From Enterovibrio norvegicus FF-33 (lineage in GTDB: Bacteria > Pseudomonadota > Gammaproteobacteria > Enterobacterales > Vibrionaceae), in assembly GCF_000286835.2 (NCBI RefSeq), contig NZ_AJYD02000038.1, positions 2,210,283-2,274,282 on the forward strand: a stretch of 64,000 bases of DNA, given 5' to 3'. Of this stretch, positions 32,933 to 45,300 are shown piece by piece. A model generated the notes under the pieces. That model searched no databases, was not told the origin of the DNA, and was given only the letters and a program-made list of their open reading frames with translations. Position 1 is the first letter of the stretch; every line of letters begins with the position of its first letter. Made by a program: the position numbers and the translations under genes.

Positions 32933-35074
32933 ATGACTAACCATTCTTCCGACTCCAGCACTTCATCAGAACTCGAGAGTTCTCTATCGCAATTTGAGCT
33001 CACTCAGCGCACCGATTTTCCGCTTCTGACACGATGTGTCACCGCGCTGGGTATTTTGCTTTCATTGGTTCATATTTGGTTTAACACGCTCGCCACTTTG
33101 CCGGAACTTTGGGTTTCAGCTGCGCACTTTGCGGGCTTTTCCGCCATGTGTGCCCTCACCTATCCAGCGGCGGCGAAATGGCGCAAAAGTAAGTTCGCAT
33201 TGGCTATCGACATTGGGATTGCTATCGCTGCAATTGCTTGCCTGATTTATATCATTTTTAGCGAAGACGCCTTATACGAACGCGGCGTTACCTTTGTGAC
33301 TTCTGATTGGGTGTTTTCAGTCATTGCGATTTTGATCGCGCTAGAACTTATCCGGCGCACCATGGGTTGGTTTATCCCCTGCCTGATTTTGGTGGCACTG
33401 ACTTACGTGGTTTGGTGGGGAAGCTGGATTGACGGCATTTTTGCCTTCCCCGGCTTGTCGGCTGAGACCGTTCTGTACCGGGCTTTCTATAGTTCAGAGG
33501 GCATGTTTGGCCCCATATCCCGAATATCATGGAGTTATGTCTTCATGTTCATTCTATTTGGCGCGTTTTTAGTAAAATCAGGTGCAGGCGACTACATCAT
33601 CAATATTTCCCGTGCAGCGGCAGGGAAAATCATTGGGGGTCCCGGTTTCGTCGCTGTACTCGGCTCAGGATTAATGGGTTCTGTATCAGGGTCCAGTGTG
33701 GCAAACACAGTCTCGACGGGTGTCATTACCATACCTCTCATGAAGAAAGCGGGGTTTCCGCCAAAGTTCGCCGCTGGGGTTGAAGCAGCAGCTTCAACGG
33801 GTGGGCAATTGATGCCTCCGGTGATGGGTGCAGGCGCTTTTATTATGGCGTCTTACACACAAATACCGTACGTGGAAATCATTGCTGTGTCGTTTGCACC
33901 TGCGCTGATTTACTTTCTCTCGGTTGCTTTCTTTGTGCGCGTTGAAGCCAAGCGTTCTGGCGTACATCATGTCGAAACGGAAACCCAATCTATGTTGTCA
34001 GTGCTGGCCTCAGGCTGGCATTATCTGATCCCCTTGGTGGTGTTGGTCACGCTCTTAGTTCAAGATTTTACGCCAACTTATGCGGCAGGTATTTCGATCA
34101 TTTCAGTGGTGGTTGCTTCTTGGCTTTCTCCGAATCGTATGGGTATTGCAGATATTTTTGATGCGTTAGCGCAAGGCGCACGAAACATGGCCACCACAGC
34201 GGTATTGCTGACGGGCATTGGCTTGGTGGTGAATGTCATCAGCACCACGGGGATTGGCAATACCTTCTCAATCATGATTAACGACTGGGCCAACGGTAGC
34301 TTGTTTATGATGCTGGTATTGGTGGCACTTGCATCGCTGATACTCGGCATGGGTTTACCTGTGACGGCCTCGTATATTGTTCTTGGCACCCTTTCTGCAC
34401 CTGCCATTTATGGTTTGATTGCGGAACAACAATTAATGGCGCTTCTGACCACCGGTCAGTTACCCGAAGAAGCGAAAACCATTTTCATGCTGATTGCACC
34501 AGAACAGCTTGCCGCGTTGGGCGCTCCCATGTCTTTTGAGGCCGCTATTGAGTTACTTGGCAAAGTACCGGATGACTTCAAAGCCACTTTGCTCGAACAA
34601 GGCTTAGGTGCAGCAACGGTAGGCATGTCATTGTTGGCAGCGCACTTGATCATTTTCTGGTTATCTCAAGACAGTAACGTTACACCGCCAGTGTGTTTGA
34701 CGGCGTTTGCCGCGGCAACCATCGCCAAAACCCCACCCATGGCGACAGGCTTCAAAGCGTGGAAAATCGCCAAAGGGCTGTATTTGGTGCCGCTATTGAT
34801 GGCCTATACCCCACTCGTTTCCGGCGATCTTCAACAAGTCCTTGAAGTCACCTTGTTTGCGGTGATTGGTACGTGGGCTTTGGTAGCAGGGCTAGAAGGC
34901 TATTTAGAAGGCCCGATCAATTGGCCATTGCGTGCTGTGGCTTTTGCTTTAGGCGGTTTAATGATGTGGCCAGGACTTGATGTCGTTATTCGTCTTGCTA
35001 GCGCATTAGTGTTCTTCGCCATGGTGTTTTACACCTACCGAAAATATCCTTTCAACCCGCTAGCTAACCCCTAA
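32933..35074 (+). CDS. TRAP transporter fused permease (4TM/12TM)
   Basis: A 713-residue protein in which the small (DctQ-type, 4 TM) and large (DctM-type, 12 TM) TRAP permease subunits are fused, as is usual with TAXI receptors. Motifs include FVKSGAGDYIINISRAAAGK-like ALVKSGAGDYI, GSGLMGSVSGSSVANTVSTG, AASTGGQLMPPVMGAGAFIM and MGLPVTASYIVLGTLSAP. It imports the carboxylate captured by the adjacent receptor, driven by the sodium gradient. The two genes form the transport unit and end at the terminator at 35129-35154. Confidence 0.94.
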   Translation: MTNHSSDSSTSSELESSLSQFELTQRTDFPLLTRCVTALGILLSLVHIWFNTLATLPELWVSAAHFAGFSAMCALTYPAAAKWRKSKFALAIDIGIAIAAIACLIYIIFSEDALYERGVTFVTSDWVFSVIAILIALELIRRTMGWFIPCLILVALTYVVWWGSWIDGIFAFPGLSAETVLYRAFYSSEGMFGPISRISWSYVFMFILFGAFLVKSGAGDYIINISRAAAGKIIGGPGFVAVLGSGLMGSVSGSSVANTVSTGVITIPLMKKAGFPPKFAAGVEAAASTGGQLMPPVMGAGAFIMASYTQIPYVEIIAVSFAPALIYFLSVAFFVRVEAKRSGVHHVETETQSMLSVLASGWHYLIPLVVLVTLLVQDFTPTYAAGISIISVVVASWLSPNRMGIADIFDALAQGARNMATTAVLLTGIGLVVNVISTTGIGNTFSIMINDWANGSLFMMLVLVALASLILGMGLPVTASYIVLGTLSAPAIYGLIAEQQLMALLTTGQLPEEAKTIFMLIAPEQLAALGAPMSFEAAIELLGKVPDDFKATLLEQGLGAATVGMSLLAAHLIIFWLSQDSNVTPPVCLTAFAAATIAKTPPMATGFKAWKIAKGLYLVPLLMAYTPLVSGDLQQVLEVTLFAVIGTWALVAGLEGYLEGPINWPLRAVAFALGGLMMWPGLDVVIRLASALVFFAMVFYTYRKYPFNPLANP

Positions 35075-35128
35075 TTCGTCGCGAAGCATAGCGCGGCTGA
35101 CACCATGGAATCAGTCAAACAGAAATAA

Positions 35129-35154
35129 AAAAAGCGCCTGGAAAGGCGCTTTTC
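35129..35154. terminator. Terminator after TRAP permease gene
   Basis: AAAGCGCCT/AGGCGCTTT with a four-base loop, followed by TCTCTTTG and preceded by an A-run. It also faces the convergent cheV gene. Confidence 0.85.
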
Positions 35155-35240
35155 TCTTTGTTTATTATCGATTTTTCTCGTCATTCGCCATTTCAGTACG
35201 TACTTATTGTCTTATCGCGCGTGTTTGACAGAGCGAAGAT

Positions 35241-36221
35241 TCATTCTTTCAAAACAAAACTGTCCATCAAACCAACCATACGTCCGATTTCAGGTTTGGT
35301 AATGGTGTCGTTCGCGCCAAGGTCCATCGCTTTCTTGCGGTTATCATCACTCATCAGTGAAGAGAACATGACAATCGGCATGGCCTTGTATTCTTCGATT
35401 TCCCGCAATTTTTTGACGAGATACATGCCATCCATTTTTGGCATTTCAACATCACTGACCACGCCATCAACAAACTCGGTGATTGGCAAGTTTTCTTCAG
35501 TACACAAGCGGACGAATTCGATCATCGAGTCCAGCGCTTCTTGCCCGTCTTTTGCGGTGATCACGTTGTAACCCGCTGAACGAAGAGTATTTTCGATCAA
35601 GCGACGGATAAATGCGGAATCATCAACCACCATGATGGTCTTAGCTTCGCGTTTGGCAACCATGGCGTCATCGATAACCACGCGCTTGTCTTGCGTGACA
35701 TCGTATTTTTCCATGCTGAGCTCTGGGTTGATATCAGCAATGATTTTCTCGAAATCCAAAATCATGATGAGGTTGCTGTCCTGTCGAACCACGGCAACCA
35801 CACAATCTTGGTCTGACGCTTCTAAGAAAGAACTAGGCGATTCCACCTCTTCCCAAGATATTCGATGAATACGGCTGACACTGTCGACGAGAAAACCATT
35901 CGACATGCGATTGAAATCCGTCACGATCACGACTTTGGTGTCGATTTCGTCTTTAGTCGGTACACCTAGCCATCCAGCTAAATCAACCAAAGGGATTAAC
36001 TTTCCGCGCAGCGAAAATACGCCAAGGACATTAGGTTGTGCGTTTGGATAATCCGTCGTATCGGGAACACGAATGACTTCGCGAACCTTGGCGACATTTA
36101 TCCCGTAGTAACACACTTTCTTTGTGCCATCAGGCAAGGTTTTCTCGAGTCGAAATTCGATAATTTCAAGCTCATTGGTACCGCTTTCAGTCAAGATTGA
36201 TGTTTTGTGTTCTGTGCTCAT
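35241..36221 (-). CDS. cheV: Chemotaxis protein CheV (CheW + receiver)
   Basis: A 326-residue coupling protein. The N-terminal half (about 10-165) is CheW-like with FRLEKTLPDGTKKVCYYGIN, then VLGVFSLRGKLIPLVDLAGW. The C-terminal half (about 190-326) is a receiver with VVDDSAFIRRLIENTL, the phospho-Asp in GVVSDVEMPKMDG and MFSSLMSD. CheV links chemoreceptors to CheA and adapts signalling through phosphorylation. No other chemotaxis genes lie nearby. The start at 36221 (MSTEHKT) is preferred over 12 codons upstream on family length; the ribosome site is weak. Confidence 0.93.
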   Translation of the reverse strand: MSTEHKTSILTESGTNELEIIEFRLEKTLPDGTKKVCYYGINVAKVREVIRVPDTTDYPNAQPNVLGVFSLRGKLIPLVDLAGWLGVPTKDEIDTKVVIVTDFNRMSNGFLVDSVSRIHRISWEEVESPSSFLEASDQDCVVAVVRQDSNLIMILDFEKIIADINPELSMEKYDVTQDKRVVIDDAMVAKREAKTIMVVDDSAFIRRLIENTLRSAGYNVITAKDGQEALDSMIEFVRLCTEENLPITEFVDGVVSDVEMPKMDGMYLVKKLREIEEYKAMPIVMFSSLMSDDNRKKAMDLGANDTITKPEIGRMVGLMDSFVLKE

Positions 36222-36345
36222 GCCAAATCTCGATGCATTTAGAGGCCAAATAGACAAGGTTCTCTATCAGCATAGTCTCAATATAAAAACAATCGACTCA
36301 ACAGGTGAAATTATTTGCAGCGATTTTAACCAATTGCCACCAATG

Positions 36346-39300
36346 CTATTCCAATTTGAACACTTGCTGCGCGTACAATGCAGACACTATCTCACTGGTT
36401 TGCGCACCTGATACGAGGTCTAATCCTGAGCTAGAAATGTCCATGTTCTGTAAAACAATATTCTGTGTGTCACTACCAGAAATCACAGAAAGATTGATCG
36501 TGCCATCGCTTTCAACTGATGCTTGATCAAAGTAAGGCAGCAGGTCATTGCTGGTCGGTGACGATCCAAAATCAGGCAGTAATTGGCTTAAATCGAGCTT
36601 GTCTTGACCTAACGTCAAATCTGTCACTGTATCGGTATTGGCAGGCGAACTGAGTGAAGCTTCAAGCCACACAAAAAGGTCATTCCCTTCACCACCGGTA
36701 AGAATATCGTTGCCCTGTCCTGCTTGCAGCGTGTCATCGCCGTCCATTCCAAACAGGCTTTCACCGGAAGATTGTGTGACAAGGTTATCATCAGCGCTAG
36801 TGCCGACGTTATCCCCTAGATACAGCGCCCCGCTATTGATCACTGCTGTGAGCATATCTGACTGTGACATACCTGAAGATGACCCATTAACCAATGCGTC
36901 CAAATTTACGCCGGTCAACACAATTTCCTGAAGCACGTCGCCACTATATAACACATTGAGTTGTGCGTTTCCGTTGGTTTCTGTCAGCGATAGCTGTTGA
37001 GTGAGATCGTCAAAATTAGCAAGATGAGTGACGCTCAATGCCGCACTGAGATCGATCACATCCGTTGAAGGGTTAAAGTCTCCAATGGTATCGACAGCAG
37101 GATTACCAACCGAACCCAAATCAGCGCTCGACCACGTAAACCTGTCGAGGTTACTGTCGCTACCACCTTGTGTGCCTCCCCAAAGGGTATCGTTGCCCGC
37201 CCCTCCGGTGAGAATGTCTTCGCCTAAACCGCCAATCAAGGTGTCATCGTTTGCACCACCTTGCAGCGTTGCACCCTCTGCGCCTGAAATCACGATGTTT
37301 TCTTCACTGGTATCTTGCGCCGATATCGGCCCATCAGCTGGATTAGTCACGTTTATTGCCAACGTGACGGGTGAAGATTGCGCGATTTCACCCAAGGTGG
37401 TAGTTGAAATTGCAACCACTTCGACAGACGCTGTAACGGCGGCGTTGCCTGTCACATAGAGCTGTGCCAACTCGGCAGGCGTGATCGTCAGTACACCGCC
37501 CGTAGGCCCTGTACCGACAGAATTGCCGTCTGCATCCACAAACGCGAGCGAAGCGGGAATATTTCGGATTTCCACTGACAATGTTTCTGATGGGTCAGTC
37601 AACGCTGCAGCCAAGCCCAGCAAAGGAATAACCGCTGATATGCTCCCTCCAACGGAAGCGGTTTGTGCCGTATTCAACACTAACGTTGGCACATCGGGTT
37701 TGGGCGCGACATTAACCGTGATCGATTCACTATCTGTCAACGCGCCACCCGAGCCTGTGTTGCCATTGTCATTTACCGTCACAGTGATGGTGTCTTGTCC
37801 AGAAAAATTGGTGATCCCCGTATAGGTCACGCCCGATGCCAACAGCGTATTGATCTTGTCTAAATCACCTTCAAGCATCATGGTGTTTGTCCCAGTACCA
37901 GAGACAGTAATGCCAGAAGGCAATGGAGATGCACTGGAGATATTGATCGTGCCATCTACTGCACTCAAACGCACAGTGATAACACCACCACTGGCGTCTT
38001 TCGCGTCGACATCTTTTACTTGAATGGATTCAATCAGAAGCACGGCTTCTTCTTCTGTATTCAGTGCTGTGGCAGGCACCGTCAGATCTGGGGCATCGTT
38101 GACAGGCGACACGGTCACATCAATGATTTGATTTACCCACAACGAACTTTCTGCTTCAACGCCATTATCCACTGCACGAACAGACACATTGAGCTTGCCG
38201 TCCCAATTGAGCTCATTGGCATCACCGGGCGTGAAAATTAGCGATGAAAGCGTGGTTTGCTCTGCAATCACAATCCAACTACCGTCAGACTGTTTCTCGA
38301 CAGAACTGTCAGACGTCACACCAGTAGGGAAACTAATGGTTGAGCTATCAGGCACATTGGTTAACACCACCTTGATATTCTCAGGGGCATTTTCCGTCAC
38401 CGACAAACCTGACCCGTCGTCAGTGAGTTTGTTGTCTATCACACGGATGTCGAGGGGTAACGAGATGTTTTCATCCTCAGTGCCGGATACTGAGGTGACA
38501 ATGTCAGTGTCCACACCGTCGCCGATGGGATCCACCACCACAGTGACACTTGTTGTGTATTGCACTGGCGTTGTCAGTGCTTTTTCTTTGGCGTAAACCA
38601 CCAGTTCGACCGTCATGGTACCGCTGAAATTTTCAGGTGGTATAAAAGAGATATCATCAAGATTAAGCGATTCACTGCCTGCTGGAACACTGATGCTCCA
38701 ATTTCCGTTACCACTGCTTTGCACGAGTTGGCTACCCGTCGAAACCAGTTGGAAATCATCCGGCACACCGGAGATTTTTGCGGAGACGATTTCTTCCGAG
38801 CCATCAATGTCTTTTAAGGTCGCCGTCACTCCCGTCAAGGCAATATGTTCGTCTTCCGTACCTGTAATAGGCTGAGTATTACCGCTAAACATGATGGGAT
38901 CATTGACAGGTAATACATCAAATGACACGTCAGTGGATAGTGTGTTGGTGGCCGTTGAATTGGGCTTGCCTGTATCATCGTTGACGGCAGTATCAACCAC
39001 CGTAGTTTTCACGTCTAGCGTGACGGGGCCGCTGTAATTTTCCACGGGTTTGAAGTGAATACTGCCAAGTTCGGCGGCACTTATTGTGATGCTGCTTTGC
39101 GGGTTTTCTCCATTGGCATCCACAAAAAAGCCCACGGCGCTATCAACGATGAGTGTTACTGAGGTAATGCTTTCGACACCGGAAGTTGCCGCATTGTCGG
39201 TATCTTCCAATTTCGCGCTAAGATTCAGCTCAATGATACCGTCTTCCAACGCTTTATTGGCGACTGGCACCCACTCTGCCTCATCATCAACAGGTTGTTC

Positions 39301-42300
39301 ATCGCTGTTTAAACCATTGGTTTCAACTACCGTGACGGTGGTAGAAATACCATCCACCACGGGGGCTATCAAAACAGACAGTGTGGTATCTGTTTCCTTG
39401 GTGTCGCCACTCACTTGATCGGTTGTTACCAGTTTCACAGGTAACAAGAAATCACCCGCAAAGTGTTTGGGCATCGTTAAGGTGATACCGGATAGATCGA
39501 CCGAGCCGTCTGCAGACACATTGACTTTAGCGACGTATTCACTGGTCTCGTAATTGAACTCCATACCCGATACGCTAGCGCCAATTGCTGACAACGATGC
39601 GCTGCTGATTACTACGGTCAATTCATCCGAACTGGCGTTCGCAGGGTCGACTTTGATTAAACCGTCCAACTGGGTGCCTAAATTCAGTGCGGTATCTTCT
39701 ACGCCGGTGATATCTTGGGTTTCGACGGTGACAGCCCCTGCTTCTTGAGTGCTACTAACACTTCCTGCGAAATCTAATTCGAGGATCAGTGGCGCTTGTT
39801 CCACCTGACCACTGGCATCCCCTTCACCCGCATCACCTTGATCTTGCACTAAGGCAGATATTTTAATGAATACAGGCTCGGTGATGGGCTTAGTCGTGGA
39901 TATTGTCAATGAATCTAATGCACTTTGAGGAACTGTCCAGCTACCATCACCATTGTTGATCCCTCCCTCGATGTAGAACTGATCAAAATAGGATTGATCG
40001 GCTCCCGTCAGCGGCGTGCCATTAGCATCCGCTACAAAGCTAATCACCACCTGCGTAATGATTTCAGCACTGCTGCCGTCGGTATTTATTCCCTCTGGGG
40101 TCACAAACGCCAAACGATGATCCGCCGACGCTAAGGAGATACTGCCGCTGCCATCGCCATCCACAGTGCTAACGGGCTGATTCGAACTATTCAGTAGCTC
40201 GACTTTTCCGTCCCCCTCCACCGCCGCGATAATACGAACATCGAGGGTACCTGTGATGACTGCCGTGTCTGTGGCGCTCGAATCCGTATCAGTTTGTACG
40301 ACGGTAAGCCTCACAGAGAGATTGATGTTTTCGTCCCGATCAACGTTCTCTGGCGCACGAAGCAAAAGATTGGCACCATTGAGCAACGCGGTCACTTGAG
40401 GCGCCGTCAATACGACACTGCCATTCGAGAACGTCAGCGGTGACGATTCCCCTGAAATGGTCAGGGTATATCCTGCTGAAATTGCATCTGTCGCCATGTT
40501 AAATGTGATGGCGGTGATCGTCTCATTGTTGTCCGTGTAACCTTGATCCGTGCCGGGGCGCCAATTAACCACCACGCTCTGATCTTCAGTGCCACGGCTG
40601 TCCAAGGTGTAATCGACCGCATCAATTTTGGGTTCAATGTGAACCACCACGTCTTTGTTGACGGTCAGCGAATCGCCGTCATCTTCGGTGACAATCACAG
40701 TCACAGTTAACGTAATGTCGTCTGTGCTACCTAATGGAGGCACAAGTTTGATGTCCGACAAGCCATCCACTTTGGCTTGATATTGCGCCTCACCGTTTGC
40801 GCCAATACCTGCATAGACAAGATTAATCGCATTGTCGTTGGTATCAAGCAGCGTCACACCTTTCGGGATATTGGTTACCAACGTCGTTAACGTCTCAGAA
40901 TTGTCATCAGGCAATGCCTTGCCTTCTTCACCTGATTTCAATTGAAAAGACAAAGCCACGGAGCTGTCTTCATCAATGGTGGTTTCGATACCCGTATCAA
41001 CGCCGTTATCGATAATCGGCTGCCAAATACCGCCTAGGTCTGCACTGATAACAGGTACATCAGCCACCCCTTTCAATGCGATTGGCAATGTTTTGGGATT
41101 GGTTTCGAATTCTTGGGTAACGGTACTGCTGACCCCTTGCGCATTAGAGACAACGGCAGAGTCTTTAACCACGCCAGTCACTGTCAGCGAGAAATCAACG
41201 TTACTCTGCGGTGGCGGCTGCAAGCGTAAACCGCCAATGTCGCTGTACGCCACTTCATAGACGCCTCCCACTGCAGGCACTTCGCTGTTGTCAGCAAGGA
41301 GCAGCTTAGCCCCAATAGGCACATTACTGATCCGCACAAACAAGGCTTCAGAGCCGTCCAGGTCTGCGGTGTCGGTCAAGCTGATATGAGATGACAAATT
41401 GATCAATTCGTCTTCTTTACCGCTGACTCGCGTGACTTTCAAGGTGGTGGTATCAGCAACAGGATTGACCGCAACAGTAATCGTGCGGGTAACGGAATCT
41501 GCGGTTTGCTCACCCGAGACGAAATTGCCAGTTTCTTTGCTTTGTGCCGTGACGGTTAACGTCAGATCACCGGAGAAATTCGCATCCGGTTTAACAACCA
41601 CATCATTAATGTCAGATGACGCTACCACGTACTGGCCGTTAGTTGACGTTAAGGTTTCGCCATTTAACACTAAGGTGCCGCTGCCGCTTTGAAGGGTAAG
41701 AATATAACTTAACGTTTCCGATCCATCGTTATCTTGCAGTTCCGCGGCAAGATCTAACGCTGCGCCATCGCTATCCTCGTCAATGTTGTAGTAAAGCACG
41801 GTTCTGTCATCCCACTGCGGCACATCGGCAATACCTTCCACGGTGATAGTGAATGTTTGCGTGCCCAACTGCCGTTCTGAGCCATCAGTGTTAGTGACAT
41901 AACCTGTCGCAGAAAACGTCGGCACACCTGAAGATGCTGAGTAATCTTGGTCAGGTACGAAAGTGACGCCTTGCAACGTCCAAAGTTGATTCTGTGCATT
42001 TGGAGAAAACAAATTGGCGGGTAACACCACTTGATTGTCGGTAATTGCTAGCACGGCACCGTTAGCGTAGAACGTGCCGTGTGCATTGGCAGGTAGGGTA
42101 ACAACAACACGAAAAACGGATTCACCTTGATCGCTATCTCCCGAATTGATGGTCATGGCGATAGGAATACCATCGGCAGGGTTCGAGACAACATCATCAT
42201 TTGGGTCGCCCTCGCGACCCTGATCTTCAATGCCCGCCGCGTTGTTGACGATCAGTACCGGTGAGCTATCAACGATCACAATTTCAGTTGAACCCACAAC

Positions 42301-45300
42301 GATATCGCCATCACCATCTAAGATTTCATAGCTAAAAGTTTCAGTGATTCTATTGTTCGTCGAACCGCTATGGTCGACGTTTTCAGCGGCAGTAAATTGA
42401 ATGTTGCCACTGCTTTGTATTAACAACATACCAAGCACCTGGCCTCCAGGACCTTGGGTGACGGTAAAGTGATTATTGAGCCCCTGTGTCAGCTCATGCT
42501 GTTCGCCATTGATGGTGACCGATTTGATCGCCGCATCATCGGCGCCCCGATTACGTGACGGCATAATTGTCACTCGAGAAGACGACTCTCCTTCCACCGC
42601 AGTGACGCTTCCCCCGCCAACACCAACACCGTCTGTTTCGAGCGAGAACGGCACATCGTCGAGCACATTCACAGTAATATTGCTTGTTGCGGTGTCACCA
42701 TCACTATCAGTAACGACAATGGGAAAGTTAATGCCCAAGCTGTTTTTATCATCCCCTCGCGGGTGATCAAGCGCACCAAGTAAGGCGAATGTATACGTAC
42801 CATTGGCAAGAACGGTGAGCGTGAAAACGGGGCGACTTTCTCCCGCCAAGCCGGTATAGACCTTAGTGCCCTCAGTGTTGCTGGTGAGTTTGAGTGTGAC
42901 AGCTTCGCCATGAGAGCTTAAGGGAATGCTATTGCCGGATGCATTTTGACTGTTGTTGCTGTTCACCGAAGCAAACGCTGCAAGGTCGAGCGAAACATCT
43001 TTGATGGCGTCGCTACCGGAATCGATCACCAGTTTACCTGTTGCGGTATCTTGGTCATCACCGACTCCTCCAGGTGTTGTGCCGGGTCGGTTGCTGGTTT
43101 GTCCACTGCCGCTGGCGTTAATGTCGCTTTCTTCCACGCTCAATGACGGTGCTTGAGTGATCGCAGGCGGTTGACCGTCTTTAATGAGAAGGTCAAACGT
43201 AGCAACAGACGGAAGAACGTCGCCGTCAGAGTCTTGTGCTTGGAGCTGAACATTGATGGCAATCGCATCACCATCAAACGTCACAAAAGTATTATTTGAC
43301 GCACTGGTCAGGTGATCAAGCGGTTGGTGCAACGTCAGTGACGGTGTGATATCTAGACCAAATCCATCCGCATTTTGCACGGCAGACAGTGACAGTGTCA
43401 TAACCAATTCGTTACTCACCTTACCCGTCAATGTTCCCGTTGTGTCGTCATAGGTGAACACAACAGGCTCACCGCCGCTGGTCAGTACTGCATTGAGTTC
43501 AGCCAAGAGTGCCGTCACTAACGTGCTATCAATACGTACCTCTGATGGCAGCAGCCTGTCGGTTATCGCTCGTATAAACGCTGTACCTGATGACGATTCG
43601 GGATAGCCTGTTTGGCTTCCCGTCGGCGTTAGATCCGGCTCTGTCAGAGATATCGTTTCACCAACACCGACAATCAAAGGCGTGTCATCATCGTCGTTAA
43701 GCGTGATAGTAAATTGACCGGTAGCTTCATCCCCATCGGTATCCACCACTTTCACCCCAATTGGCAAGACCAATGGCGCGGAACTTTCATCAACCGCAGC
43801 ATACTGCGTCACTGTGTAGCTGCCAGTTGGATGACCCTCTGTATCCACGTCGAGCTTAATCGTCAATACTTGTGCGCCATTGGCTGGTTTAGATGTGTCA
43901 GACAATGCAGGGTCGTCCAACACGATGTTAATCGTGTCAGTCACGGATGACAGCGGATCGGGCTGGTAACTTGTTTTGTATCCGCTGCTGGTGATATTGG
44001 CGAGAGCAGTGTCGAGTGCGGGTGATGTCGTTAACACGATGGATTTCACTGCATCAGAGCCTTGAGTTAACCCCAAGCTGAGGTTTGTCTGCTCACTCAG
44101 TTGGCCAATGACGGGATCCGTCAAGCTAGCATCAACCGGATCAACACTTGGGGCTGCTCCATCTTTGATGGTGACATTGAAAGCACTAGAGGTGCTGTCG
44201 TCATCAGAGTCCGTTACCTTTGCGCCCAGCGCGAGCGTGATGGCCTCACTGTCTGGTTGGTCAATGGCATGTGACAGTGTCACTACATATTCACTTGAGG
44301 CGGGTGTCAGTGCAATCGAAAGCACCGTAATGGTATTGCCGCTTGCGTCGACATACCCCACTGCGATCGGATTCGACGTACCGTTAATTTCACCTACATT
44401 GGATAGAAGTTTGAGGGCATTCCCATCACTTTTCAGCGCCTCAATACTGGCAAAAAATGCGTCCGTTAGATCCCAAACCACAGATGTAATATTGTCACTA
44501 CCTGTTTCCAAGCCCAAGCTGCCAATGGCTTCATTCGCAGGTGCGCCAAAGCCGGGATCGTCGATGGTCACATTATTTACCCGAATAACAGGCCCGTCGC
44601 CATCTTGCACCGCATACGTCACCGAAATTGGCGCATCAAGTAAGTCATTATCAGAATCACGTATCTGTAACTCGACTTGGATTTGGAATGATTCTACCTC
44701 TTTGTCATCATCTCGATTGCTGACGAGCCTCACCCAGCGGTTGCGGCTGAACAGCGCCTGATTTTTTTCATCCAACGGCTCGTATAATTCAAAGCTTGAG
44801 GCGATATTTACGCCCGTTGCGCCCGCCCCTGACGCTTTTGTTGCTGTCAACGTCAGGCGAATGACCTCTGTGCCATCGGCCTTGGTGCCCAGCAGCTCCA
44901 CCACATTTGAACCCGTGCCACTTTGAATCGAAAAGCTGATCGATTCGCCATTTGACGTGAGCTGATTCAATTCGGCGATCAAGCCCGGAATGCCATTGTT
45001 ATCATCCAAGTTTGAAATAAATAAAGTGTCCGATAACAGCTTGTCAGAAGCGGCATTTAACGTGATTTCCCCGTTGGCGACTTGGTCAGCACCTCCAGAC
45101 ACTGCTTCAATGACCTTATAGTCACCCGTAATTTCAGCAGCGTCACCGCTGGCGTTGTCGCCATCAACCAAATTCACGCTGAACTGGCCATTCACCGAAT
45201 CACCATCTTGGTCAACGGCTACGACGGTCACTGGAACAACTTCAGTGTCTGTCGACGATTTTTGATCAATAGACGCATTTTGAGTCAGCACATAGCCATA

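Noticed and set aside
44108-44761. A 217-codon plus-strand frame opposite the giant adhesin
   Set aside because: The repeats of the adhesin gene create many Ser/Thr-rich antisense frames; none has a ribosome site.
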